This document shows positions 1 through 6,293 of a stretch of 6,337 bases of DNA, piece by piece. Position 1 is the first letter of the stretch; each line of letters opens with the position of its first letter. Source of the stretch: Chrysiogenia bacterium (lineage in GTDB: Bacteria; JAGRBM01); the NCBI GenBank assembly GCA_020434085.1, contig JAGRBM010000403.1:1-6337 (forward strand), in the 5' to 3' direction. Position numbers and translations under genes: made by a program. Below the pieces are notes generated by a model that ran no database searches, was not told the DNA's origin, and saw nothing but the letters and a program-made list of their open reading frames with translations.

Positions 1-23
1 ACCAGCAGGAGGGCTGTCCACAT
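1..23 (-). CDS. dctM: TRAP transporter large permease (DctM/TatM), N-terminal 7 codons only
   Basis: Only the first seven codons (MWTALLL) lie in the window; the gene runs off the left edge. The ATG overlaps the stop of the upstream small-permease gene as TGATG, which suggests translational coupling. A near-consensus ribosome binding site sits 10 bases upstream. The short hydrophobic start fits the first membrane helix of a large permease. In TRAP operons the large subunit, with about 12 membrane helices, normally follows the small one and forms the ion-coupled transport channel in the inner membrane. Identity is inferred mainly from position, since seven residues cannot prove a family. It could also be a Q-M pair of unusual type. 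Confidence 0.65.
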
Positions 24-613
24 CAGGATGTGCCCTCCTTGCGTTCAAGCTGGCGCGCGGCCAGCTCGGCGGCGTGGATGTCGGCCTCGTCATCGAAGCG
101 GTGCTGGTAGGAAAAATCCCCGGTGCGGATGCCCTGCACGTCTTCGAGAAGCCCCATGGCAAAGCGCAGCGCCATGCTTGTAAAGCCATAGGGCAGCACC
201 GCCTGCACGATCCAGATGGGCAGGGCAATGGTGGTGGCCTCGGTGCCGTCGCCAAAATTCACGGCCACGTAGTCCCAGCAGACAATCAGCAGGCAGGCGC
301 AGACCAGAACGCCCACCGCGCCGGAGGCGATGCCGACCACGGCGCGGCCCTTTTCGGAGAGGCTCTTCGTGATGACGTCGATGGTGATGTGCTTGCGCCG
401 CCGGGTGGCCAGCGCCGCGCCGAGCAGGGCGCTCCAGAGCACGAGGAAGCGCGCGAGCTGGTCGGCCCAGGCAAAGCCGCCGGCGAAGAAGCGCAGCGCC
501 ACCTGGCCCGCCGAGAGAATGAGCATTGCGGCGATGCACGCCACCATGAGCGCGCGCTCGGCCGCGGCCAGGCGCTCGTCAAAGCGGCGAAGCTTCTCCA
601 GGATTGCGTTCAA
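23..613 (-). CDS. dctQ: TRAP transporter small permease (DctQ/TatQ type)
   Basis: This 196-residue inner-membrane protein is the small permease subunit of a TRAP transporter, which partners the large subunit in ion-driven solute uptake. Four hydrophobic segments are visible at about 20-40, 50-70, 90-112 and 130-153. The family signature is clear: F-x-W-A-D-Q-L-A-R-F-L-V-L-W at 47-60, then L-G-A-A-L-A and R-K-H-I-T-I-D at 73-79. A charged tail of about 43 residues follows the last helix, somewhat longer than usual. The start is a TTG at 613, directly abutting the TAG stop of the binding-protein gene, with a purine-rich GGAAGAA just upstream. The next ATG, at residue 23, would cut off the start of the first helix. 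The TTG start and abutting genes suggest coupled translation. Its stop overlaps the large-permease ATG. Family is confident; substrate is unknown. Confidence 0.9.
   Translation of the reverse strand: MNAILEKLRRFDERLAAAERALMVACIAAMLILSAGQVALRFFAGGFAWADQLARFLVLWSALLGAALATRRRKHITIDVITKSLSEKGRAVVGIASGAVGVLVCACLLIVCWDYVAVNFGDGTEATTIALPIWIVQAVLPYGFTSMALRFAMGLLEDVQGIRTGDFSYQHRFDDEADIHAAELAARQLERKEGTS
34..40 (-). promoter_or_regulatory. Ribosome binding site of the large permease gene
   Basis: The minus strand reads AAGGAGG here, a near-perfect Shine-Dalgarno sequence, 10 bases before the ATG at 23. It lies inside the last codons of the small-permease gene. It is the best evidence that a real gene starts at 23 even though almost all of it is outside the window. 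Confidence 0.7.
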
Positions 614-1639
614 CTATTTCTTCCGCGCGCGGAACTCTGCGAGGGACTTCTTCACCTTGTCCCAGAGCTCCTGCTTGAAGACGCCCTTGTCGATGAGCTT
701 TTTCGCGACCGTTTCGGAGACGTTGCTCATCTTCGCGCGCTCGGCATCGCTCATGGGAATCACTTCGATCCCCTGTTCCCTGAATCCCTTGAGGATGCCC
801 TCGTCGATGCCGCGCACGCGGGTGCGCGCGGCGGTTTGGAGTTCATCGCGGAAGCCCAGGATGATCTTCTTGTATTCCTCGGGCAGCTCGTTCCAGAACT
901 GCAGGTCGAAGACGACGGCCGCGGGCTGGTAGATGTGACCGGTATCCCACCAGTATTTGGTCTGCGTGAACCACTGCCCGGCGATGCCGTAGATGGGCGT
1001 GGTGGAGTAGGCGGTAATGAGGCCCGTCTGCAGGTTCGAGAGCACGTCGGGGACGGCGAGCGGAACGGGCACGGCGCCCAGCGCCTCCAGCGTGGCGATG
1101 GCGACGTCCGATTCCTGCGCGAAGGCCTTCTGGCCCTTAAGCGCTTCCCAGGAATCGACGCGCTTGTTTGTGAAGCCGAAATCCAGCCAGCCGTTCTCCG
1201 CCCAGGAATAAAGATAAATGCCCTGCGCTTCGAAGCGCTGCTGCATTTCCTTCCAGAGCACTTCGTCGAGGATGTAGTCGATCTCTTCGTAGTTCTTGAA
1301 CAGGTAGGGCAGCTCCACGATCTGGAGCTCGGGCACCACGGTGGAAATGCCGCCGGAGGTAAAGCCGCCGCCGGTGATCTTGTGGAACTTCATCTGTTCG
1401 AGCATCGCGCGCTCGTCGCCCAGGATGCCGTTGAGATAAGTCTTCACGCGGATCGACTTGTCGGTCTGTTTCTCGACGCGTTTCTTGAAGTCATCGAGCA
1501 CGTCCGACCAGGGCGTTCCCGCCGGGGCCAGCGTGGCGAACTTGAGCTTGTAGCGCTCGGCCGCATCGGCGCTCTGCTGCGCGCTGAGTGCCAGGCTCAC
1601 CACTACGGCGCAAATGAATGCAATCAGGGCTCGTTTCAT
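614..1639 (-). CDS. dctP: TRAP transporter periplasmic solute-binding protein (DctP/TatP type)
   Basis: This 341-residue protein is the periplasmic solute-binding subunit of a TRAP transporter. It captures the substrate and delivers it to the Q/M permease. A Sec signal peptide is evident: M-K-R, a hydrophobic run to about residue 20, and an A-D-A cleavage site near 24-27. The mature start, Y-K-L-K-F-A-T-L-A-P-A-G-T-P-W, and the later W-A-E-N-G-W and F-T-N-K-R...W-E-A-L-K-G segments at 146-169 are typical of the DctP family, as is the length. At the position of the conserved arginine in the usual L-K-G-x-K-x-R motif this protein has Phe173, so ordinary carboxylate recognition is missing. The ATG at 1639 has GGAGGAA 8 bases upstream. 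It lies 33 bases after the lipoprotein gene, whose presence places it in the TPAT subclass. Ligand is unknown; hydrophobic or uncharged compounds are an inference. Confidence 0.92.
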   Translation of the reverse strand: MKRALIAFICAVVVSLALSAQQSADAAERYKLKFATLAPAGTPWSDVLDDFKKRVEKQTDKSIRVKTYLNGILGDERAMLEQMKFHKITGGGFTSGGISTVVPELQIVELPYLFKNYEEIDYILDEVLWKEMQQRFEAQGIYLYSWAENGWLDFGFTNKRVDSWEALKGQKAFAQESDVAIATLEALGAVPVPLAVPDVLSNLQTGLITAYSTTPIYGIAGQWFTQTKYWWDTGHIYQPAAVVFDLQFWNELPEEYKKIILGFRDELQTAARTRVRGIDEGILKGFREQGIEVIPMSDAERAKMSNVSETVAKKLIDKGVFKQELWDKVKKSLAEFRARKK

Positions 1640-1672
1640 GGGGCGGGTTCCTCCGTGGGGCTTCGAGAGCCG

Positions 1673-2566
1673 CTAGAAAATGTCGTCGACTTCATCGAGC
1701 AGCTCGCGCGCGTATTGCTGGGCATGCTCGTCGTCCAGGCGAAGCGGGTCGTTGGGGTCGAGCTTTGCCGCGACGACTTCGTTGAGCAGGCGGACGTAGA
1801 GCTCGCGGTCGTCCATGAAGGTGGCGTAATACTCGGCCATCAGCACTTTGGTCGTGAGGGCTTTGGATTTTGCAATGGCGATCTCGAAGTGCTCGCGCGA
1901 TTTCTCGGGGTCCTTGCCGACGGGAATCTCCACGTAATAGACGCCGTAGAATCGGTGAACCGAGTATTCGAGGTAGCTCTCGTCGAGTTCCATGACCCGG
2001 TCATTCATCGCCTTGATCTTGGGGATGTCCAGGCCCATGCGAATGAGTCCGACGAGCTGGCCCCAGCGGCCCCAGTCGATGGCGCCCCAGTAGAGCGCGG
2101 GCACGTCGTCGATGGTCGCGAAGGGAAGGGCGTCGCGGATGTCGCCGTCGTTCTCGAGGATCTCGCGCATCTTCGGATTGGCTTCCAGGCCTTTGAGCGC
2201 GTACTCGCGGCCCACATGGTAGTAGTTCTTGCGCGTCTCGGTATCGTCCTTGTCGGTATAGTACTCGCCCAGGATGAAATAGATCCACGCGAGCTGGCCC
2301 CCCACGCCCGGATGGCGGGGGTCGATGGCAAGGGCCTGCTCGAACTTGTCCTTGGCCAGCTCGAGCTGCGCGCGCTCGTGGCGGTTGCGGAAGGCGGCGT
2401 TGCCTTCCTCGATAAGCGCGGCGGCCTCGGCCTTGCCCGCGCCGGGCGGCACTTCAATGTAGGGAAGCTTCGCGCGTTTGGGGGCGCAGGCCGAGAGCGA
2501 GCCGAGCGCAAGGGCGCCCAGCGTGAAGAGCGTTGCCAGGTGGAGCGTGCGACGAGGCTTGAGCAT
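1673..2566 (-). CDS. tatT: TatT-family TPR-like lipoprotein associated with a TRAP transporter
   Basis: This is a predicted lipoprotein of 297 residues with a lipobox L-S-A-C at 24-27. The lipidated residue is Cys27 with Ala at +2, so the Lol rule favours the outer membrane. A TPR-like helical hairpin is visible at about 47-85 (E-E-G-N-A-A-F, then F-E-Q-A-L-A-I-D-P-R-H-P). The segment A-L-Y-W-G-A-I-D-W-G-R-W at 157-168 resembles the motif I associate with TatT, the lipoprotein of TPR-associated TRAP systems (T. pallidum TP0956). It is the first gene of the operon, 33 bases before the binding protein. In the known model it sits in the periplasm with the binding protein and helps present ligand. 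The ATG at 2566 is preferred over those at 2575 and 2572 because GAGGG lies 9 bases before it; starting at 2575 would add three residues. TatT is named from memory of the family, without a search. Confidence 0.85.
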   Translation of the reverse strand: MLKPRRTLHLATLFTLGALALGSLSACAPKRAKLPYIEVPPGAGKAEAAALIEEGNAAFRNRHERAQLELAKDKFEQALAIDPRHPGVGGQLAWIYFILGEYYTDKDDTETRKNYYHVGREYALKGLEANPKMREILENDGDIRDALPFATIDDVPALYWGAIDWGRWGQLVGLIRMGLDIPKIKAMNDRVMELDESYLEYSVHRFYGVYYVEIPVGKDPEKSREHFEIAIAKSKALTTKVLMAEYYATFMDDRELYVRLLNEVVAAKLDPNDPLRLDDEHAQQYARELLDEVDDIF

Positions 2567-2575
2567 GAACATCAT

Positions 2576-2580
2576 CCCTC
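2576..2580 (-). promoter_or_regulatory. Ribosome binding site that decides the start of the lipoprotein gene
   Basis: The minus strand has GAGGG here, followed by ATGATGTTC and a third ATG at 2566. Spacing is 0 bases to the first ATG, 3 to the second and 9 to the third. Only the third is at a normal distance, so translation most likely begins at 2566. Confidence 0.55.
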
Positions 2581-2637
2581 GGGCGGGTGGTGCCAGGCGA
2601 CTGAGCCCGGCGGCTCATACGCGTTGTGAAGGCCCGT

Positions 2638-2661
2638 GGGTCACCCCGCCCGGTGTGACTC
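2638..2661. repeat. Imperfect palindrome in the divergent tatT-aroB intergenic region
   Basis: The arms 2638-2648 (GGGTCACCCCG) and 2651-2661 (CGGTGTGACTC) are complementary at 9 of 11 positions around a 2-base centre. The compact shape, with almost no loop, is more like a binding site for a dimeric regulator than an RNA hairpin. It lies between two divergent genes, 72 bases before the lipoprotein start and 150 bases before aroB, so either could be controlled. The rest of the 244-base interval (2567-2810) shows no gene and no convincing promoter on either strand. Confidence 0.35.
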
Positions 2662-2810
2662 CCCAGTTGGGCCAATCGGTTTGAATGCAAAGCATGCTAC
2701 CACCAGGATGCGCGCGCCCGCAATGGCGGAGCCCCCTGAACACGCATTGGAGGCGCCCCTTGCCGGGCCCCTCAGAATCTTTTACCCATGAGGTCGCAAG
2801 GCGGTGCACC

Positions 2811-3935
2811 ATGCCACGGGTTGAAGTCCAGCTTCCGGCCACGAAGGCCTCTTCCTATCCGATCGAGATTCGGCCGGGCCTGCTTGCGCGCGCGCCGGCG
2901 ATGATCGAGAAGGTCGCGGGCAGGCGCCGCATCGCCGTGATCTCTGACTCGCGTGTCAGTCGCCTTTATGGTGAGGCCCTGGCAAAGGCGCTCCAGAAGA
3001 AGCGTCCGAATACGCGGCTCATTCGTTTCCCCGCGGGGGAGCGCCACAAGACCCGCGCCACCAAGGACAAGATCGAGGACCAGTTACTCTCCGCCGGTTA
3101 CGGGCGCGACAGCCTGCTCGTTGCCGTGGGCGGCGGGGTGGTGGGCGATCTCGTTGGATACGTCGCCGCCACCCTGCACCGGGGCGTTCCCTTTGTGCAG
3201 GTGCCAACGACGCTGCTCGCCATGAGCGACAGCGCCGTGGGCGGTAAGACGGCCGTCGATACCCCGGCGGGCAAGAACCTGGTGGGCGCGTTCTGGCAGC
3301 CCGAGTGTGTGATCGTGGATCCGAAGGTGCTGGGCACGCTTCCCCCACGTGAAATCCGCGCCGGGGCGGCGGAGGTGGTCAAGCACGGAATCATCGCCGA
3401 TGCGCCCCTCTTCTCCTATATGGAGAAGAATCTCGGGGGTCTGCTGGCCGGCGATCCGAAGGTGATCGCCCGCGGGGTGGCCGATTCCTGCCGGATCAAG
3501 GCGGCGGTGGTCTCCAAGGACGAGCGCGAGGATGGCTACCGCCAGATTCTCAACTTCGGTCACACGATTGCCCATGCCCTGGAGCTGGTGCGAAACTTCA
3601 AGCTGCTCCATGGCGAGGCCGTGTGGGTGGGCCTCGCCGTCGAGGCGGCATTGGCCGAGGAAATCGGACTGCTCGGCGCCTCTGACGCGGTGCGAATCAT
3701 TGAGGTCTGCGGGCGCGCATACCCGCTTGAGCGCGCGCTCAAGGGAGTTTCCCCGGCGGCACTGCTGCGCGCGGCGAAGGGCGACAAAAAAGCCCGCGCC
3801 GGCAAGGTTCGTTACAGTTTGCCCATGAAAATCGGCGCCATGTCGCCGGGCGAGGGCAACTGGAGCCTGGCGCCCGATCCGGCGGCGGTCCGCCGCGCCC
3901 TCGCGCGAATCCGGGCCGGGCAAAAAAGCGAGTAA
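2811..3935 (+). CDS. aroB: 3-dehydroquinate synthase
   Basis: AroB converts DAHP to 3-dehydroquinate, the second step of the shikimate pathway to aromatic amino acids, using NAD and a divalent metal in the cytoplasm. The 374-residue product matches the usual length of about 360. Visible hallmarks are the NAD-binding V-G-G-G-V-V-G-D-L-V-G at 106-116, the segment P-T-T-L-L-A-M-S-D-S-A-V-G-G-K-T at 132-147, G-K-N-L-V-G-A-F-W-Q-P at 154-164, and metal ligands Glu188 (A-A-E-V-V-K-H-G), His251 (N-F-G-H-T) and His267 (L-H-G-E-A). All expected catalytic residues are present, so the enzyme should be active. The ATG at 2811 gives the normal N-terminus, with AAGG 9 bases upstream. An in-frame ATG at 2685 would add 42 residues with no family resemblance and is rejected. 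No other shikimate gene is adjacent in the window, and no terminator is seen after the stop. Confidence 0.96.
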   Translation: MPRVEVQLPATKASSYPIEIRPGLLARAPAMIEKVAGRRRIAVISDSRVSRLYGEALAKALQKKRPNTRLIRFPAGERHKTRATKDKIEDQLLSAGYGRDSLLVAVGGGVVGDLVGYVAATLHRGVPFVQVPTTLLAMSDSAVGGKTAVDTPAGKNLVGAFWQPECVIVDPKVLGTLPPREIRAGAAEVVKHGIIADAPLFSYMEKNLGGLLAGDPKVIARGVADSCRIKAAVVSKDEREDGYRQILNFGHTIAHALELVRNFKLLHGEAVWVGLAVEAALAEEIGLLGASDAVRIIEVCGRAYPLERALKGVSPAALLRAAKGDKKARAGKVRYSLPMKIGAMSPGEGNWSLAPDPAAVRRALARIRAGQKSE

Positions 3936-3942
3936 TATCGGG

Positions 3943-3971
3943 TTGCTAGATGCGTCCGGGCCGCCTAGTAT
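3943..3971 (+). promoter_or_regulatory. Candidate sigma-70-type promoter for the Hsp70 gene
   Basis: TTGCTA at 3943-3948 and TAGTAT at 3966-3971 are separated by exactly 17 bases, and each matches four of six consensus bases. Transcription would start near 3978, about 80 bases before the Hsp70 ATG. This would give Hsp70 its own promoter rather than relying on read-through from aroB. No sigma-32-type heat-shock promoter is recognisable. Confidence 0.4.
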
Positions 3972-4005
3972 TGTTTCCAAGTTCTGATGAACAAATGAGG
4001 ATATT

Positions 4006-4018
4006 GCGCCTCAGGCGC
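4006..4018 (+). other. Small inverted repeat in the Hsp70 leader
   Basis: GCGCCT and AGGCGC flank a single C, a perfect 6-base inverted repeat. As RNA it would form a 5-base-pair GC-rich stem with a 3-base loop, about 40 bases before the ATG and downstream of the candidate promoter. It could be a regulator site, a leader hairpin or chance in GC-rich DNA. It does not cover the start codon, so it is not an obvious RNA thermometer. Confidence 0.25.
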
Positions 4019-4056
4019 GTAAGGTGAAGGCTCCGCCCGCTCCCGAAGTTTCATCT

Positions 4057-5565
4057 ATGAGCAGGATCATCGGCATCGATCTGGGGACGACGTACACGTG
4101 TGCCGCCGTGGTTATCGACGGCAAGCCCGTGGTAATTCCCTGTAAATCGGCCAATACGGTGCCGTCGATGATTGCCGTGGACAACAAGGGCAATGAGCTC
4201 ATTGGCCACGAGGCCAAGCGCCAGAGCGTCATCAACCCGCTCAATACCATCCATGGAACCAAGCGCCTGATCGGCCGGAAATACGATTCTCGGACCACCC
4301 AGGTCATCCGCCGCCACTTCAAGTACGAGCTCGAAGAAGACAATTCGGGCAACGTCCAGATCACCATGGCGGGCTCGAAGTTCTCGCTCTCGGACGTGGC
4401 CGCGCGCATCCTCAACCGGATGCGCAACTACGCCCAGGAATTCCTGAACGAGCGCGTCGAGAAGGCCGTCGTTACCGTCCCGGCCTATTTCAACGACCGC
4501 CAGCGCCAGAGTGTCAAGAGCGCCGGCGAGCAGATCGACCTCGAAATCGTTCGCATCATCAATGAGCCCACCGCCGCAGCTATCGGCTACGGTTTCGGGC
4601 GCGATCTCAACGAAAAAGTCCTGATCTACGACATGGGCGGGGGCACCTTCGACGTGTCCGTCTGCGCGGTGCGCGGCCCCGTGTTCGAGGTGATGGCCAC
4701 CGGCGGCAACACCTTCCTGGGCGGCGTGGACTTCGACGACCGGATCATTTCCTACGTTCTCAAGAAGTTTAAGGACGAGACCGGCAAGGACCTCTCCAAC
4801 GACGCCATTGCCGTGCAGCGCATTCGAGACGGTGCCGAGAAGGCGCGCATCGATCTCTCGAGCGTCGAGGAATATCCGCTGAGCATCCCCTACGTCACGA
4901 CCGACGAGGCGGGCAACGCGCTCAACATCGATCTCAAGCTCACCCGCGCGATTCTCGAGGGCCTGACCAAGGACCTCGTCGACAAGAGCTTCCGCATCGT
5001 CGAGCAGGTGCTCGAAGACTCCAAGCTCACCAAGGACCAGGTGGGTCACATCCTGCTGGTGGGCGGCATGACGCGCATGCCGCTGGTGCAGCAGCGCGTC
5101 CACGACTACTTCGGCCGCGCCCCGGCCAAGGCGGTCAACCCCGACGAGGCCGTCGCCATCGGCGCCGCCATCCTCGCCCACTCGAGCGAGCCGGGCTCCA
5201 CCATCAAGGTGCAGCTCCTGGACGTGGTGCCCATCTCAATCGGTATCGCGCTTCCCAACGGCCAGTTCCTCAAGATTTTTGAGAAGAACACCTCGATCCC
5301 CAACGCCAAGAGCAAGATCTTCACCACCAGCAAGGACAATCAGTCGCAGATCCAGATCCAGATCCGCCAGGGCGAGTCCCAGAACGCGCTCAACAACGAG
5401 ATCCTCGGCAACTTCTGCTTCCAGGGAATCCGCGCCGCCCCCAAGGGCGAGCCCAAGATCGAGGCGATCTTCCACCTCTCGGAAGAAGGCATCCTCAAAG
5501 TCACAGCCAAGGACCGCGACACCGGCCAGGAACAGGAAACCACCCTCGACCTGCGCGGCAACTGA
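4057..5565 (+). CDS. Hsp70-family protein (DnaK-like) without the alpha-helical lid
   Basis: This 502-residue cytoplasmic chaperone-family ATPase has a complete Hsp70 nucleotide-binding domain at about 1-385. It shows I-G-I-D-L-G-T-T at 5-12, the K-R-L-I-G-R segment with the catalytic lysine, [23 protein letters not shown] at 192-199, and the adenosine motif [10 protein letters not shown]. The interdomain linker (L-L-D at 387-389) and a beta substrate-binding domain at about 390-502 follow. It ends L-D-L-R-G-N where DnaK (about 640 residues) begins its helical lid, and a terminator follows at once. The stop therefore looks genuine, not a recent break. Start 4057 gives the standard M-S-R-I-I-G-I-D; an upstream GTG at 4024 would add 11 unlikely residues, although the ribosome binding site is weak for both. 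No dnaJ, grpE or other heat-shock gene is adjacent, so it is probably a paralogue, not the housekeeping DnaK. Confidence 0.92.
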   Translation: MSRIIGIDLGTTYTCAAVVIDGKPVVIPCKSANTVPSMIAVDNKGNELIGHEAKRQSVINPLNTIHGTKRLIGRKYDSRTTQVIRRHFKYELEEDNSGNVQITMAGSKFSLSDVAARILNRMRNYAQEFLNERVEKAVVTVPAYFNDRQRQSVKSAGEQIDLEIVRIINEPTAAAIGYGFGRDLNEKVLIYDMGGGTFDVSVCAVRGPVFEVMATGGNTFLGGVDFDDRIISYVLKKFKDETGKDLSNDAIAVQRIRDGAEKARIDLSSVEEYPLSIPYVTTDEAGNALNIDLKLTRAILEGLTKDLVDKSFRIVEQVLEDSKLTKDQVGHILLVGGMTRMPLVQQRVHDYFGRAPAKAVNPDEAVAIGAAILAHSSEPGSTIKVQLLDVVPISIGIALPNGQFLKIFEKNTSIPNAKSKIFTTSKDNQSQIQIQIRQGESQNALNNEILGNFCFQGIRAAPKGEPKIEAIFHLSEEGILKVTAKDRDTGQEQETTLDLRGN

Positions 5566-5585
5566 GCCGATCAATCACCGAAACG

Positions 5586-5615
5586 AAAAGCGGCCCCGAC
5601 GGGGCCGCTTTTTTT
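5586..5615 (+). terminator. Rho-independent terminator after the Hsp70 gene
   Basis: A 9-base-pair GC-rich stem (AGCGGCCCC and GGGGCCGCT, loop GAC) begins at 5589, preceded by A residues and followed by a run of seven T at 5609-5615. It starts about 20 bases after the Hsp70 stop. The opposite strand also has TTTT after the stem, so it may weakly terminate the convergent membrane-protein gene, which ends at 5660. Confidence 0.93.
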
Positions 5616-5659
5616 GGGGGGGGCCTTGTTGGGGCCTTATAGACAGTGAGCAATTGCCA

Positions 5660-6166
5660 CTAGAGGAATAGTTCCTGAACCATCGCGACCAGAACCGGCA
5701 GGAACGTGAGTGCCACTATTGCAGACGCCACCGCAAAAGACAGAAGCAGGCGCTTCGGCTGCCGGGCGAACCACATGTTCGCGTTCGGTCCGGTCAGCCA
5801 GTAGAGCAGCATCAGAATGCTGATAAACACAGATGTGTCGACAACCCACTCCGAAGTTGGCTGCCGATGGGTGCCAAAGATTGCGAGGACGGAGACTGTA
5901 ACAAATGCCAGTGCCGCGATAGCCGCCAATGTCACATAGCCATCTCGAGCCCAGCGTTGTCCTCGACCCAACTGCAGGATTACATAGGCTTCGACGACTG
6001 TGGGCATCAAGCGAAATGAAACGTATCCCGGCAGCAACCCTCCTGTTGTGTGAATCGTATCAAATACATCAATGGCGAGCAGCACCCAAGCCAACCAACA
6101 GGCCCAAGTAACAGCGCGCGGGCGCTCGGTGGTCGTCGCAATCTCCGATTTCGGAGTGGTTTCCAT
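5660..6166 (-). CDS. Hypothetical multi-pass membrane protein
   Basis: I do not recognise this protein. From the ATG at 6166 it has 168 residues: a polar N-terminus of about 18 residues, then hydrophobic segments near 19-37, 50-67, 77-98, 108-125 and 140-163, so four or five membrane helices. A polar motif L-T-G-P-N-A-N-M-W-F follows the fourth segment, and no catalytic motif is visible. The reading frame stays open upstream to an ATG at 6244, but those extra 26 residues are translated from a dispersed repeat and are probably not protein. An ATG at 6190 is also possible. No start has a strong ribosome binding site. Hand counts on four lines give about 55% GC against about 68% in aroB and Hsp70, which suggests a different origin or weaker codon selection. 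It stands alone, convergent with Hsp70. Confidence 0.65.
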   Translation of the reverse strand: METTPKSEIATTTERPRAVTWACWLAWVLLAIDVFDTIHTTGGLLPGYVSFRLMPTVVEAYVILQLGRGQRWARDGYVTLAAIAALAFVTVSVLAIFGTHRQPTSEWVVDTSVFISILMLLYWLTGPNANMWFARQPKRLLLSFAVASAIVALTFLPVLVAMVQELFL

Positions 6167-6209
6167 CTTTTGAGCATAAACTAACGGCATCGACGCCGCC
6201 AGAATCCTG

Positions 6210-6241
6210 TTATCCGTGTTCATCCGTGGCCATCTGTGGTT
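6210..6241. repeat. Dispersed repeat of the 'ATCCGTGTTCATCCGTGG' type
   Basis: The stretch consists of three degenerate 10-base units: TATCCGTGTT (6211-6220), CATCCGTGGC (6221-6230) and CATCTGTGGT (6231-6240). From general knowledge, very similar sequence recurs between genes in many environmental bacterial genomes and gives false protein fragments of the form N-H-R-W-x-R-M-N-T-D. Here the minus-strand translation is M-N-H-R-W-P-R-M-N-T-D. Its mechanism of spread is not known to me. Confidence 0.6.
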
Positions 6242-6248
6242 CATTCTT

Positions 6249-6289
6249 CACGTCCACGTCCACGTCCACGTCCACGTCCACGTCCACGT
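6249..6289. repeat. Tandem hexanucleotide repeat (CACGTC), 6 copies plus 5 bases
   Basis: Six perfect consecutive copies of CACGTC cover 6249-6284, followed by a partial CACGT at 6285-6289. The array is non-coding as far as can be seen and lies 83 bases upstream of the membrane-protein start. The perfection of the units suggests a recent or active slippage locus whose copy number could vary between strains. Confidence 0.95.
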
Positions 6290-6293
6290 TGCT

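Noticed and set aside
2540-2566. Twin-arginine-like K-P-R-R in the lipoprotein signal
   Set aside because: The motif lacks the usual S/T-R-R-x-F-L-K pattern; the lipobox with Cys27 explains the signal as a Sec lipoprotein. The TatT name refers to TRAP-associated TPR, not twin-arginine transport.
74-2629. Very long plus-strand open frame opposite the transporter operon
   Set aside because: It is antisense to three well-supported genes, has no family motif, and is rich in residues expected from the reverse of GC-rich codons. It is a shadow frame.
2667-2788. Possible promoters for aroB (TTGGGC near 2667, TTGCCG at 2760)
   Set aside because: Neither has an acceptable -10 element at 16-18 bases, so they were not listed as features.
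2685-2810. N-terminal extension of aroB from an upstream ATG
   Set aside because: The 42 residues do not resemble AroB, and the ATG at 2811 gives the normal N-terminus and length.
3084-3980. Minus-strand open frame opposite aroB
   Set aside because: aroB is unambiguous on the plus strand and this frame shows no recognisable domain.
4051-5181. Long minus-strand open frame opposite the Hsp70 gene
   Set aside because: Such frames are typical of GC-rich Hsp70 genes; the plus strand carries the full set of Hsp70 motifs.
5347-5365. Short CAGATC-type repetition inside the Hsp70 gene
   Set aside because: It encodes Q-I-Q-I-Q-I in a beta strand of the substrate domain and is explained by the protein sequence.
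6249-6289. CRISPR array
   Set aside because: The units are contiguous 6-base repeats without spacers, so this is a simple tandem repeat.
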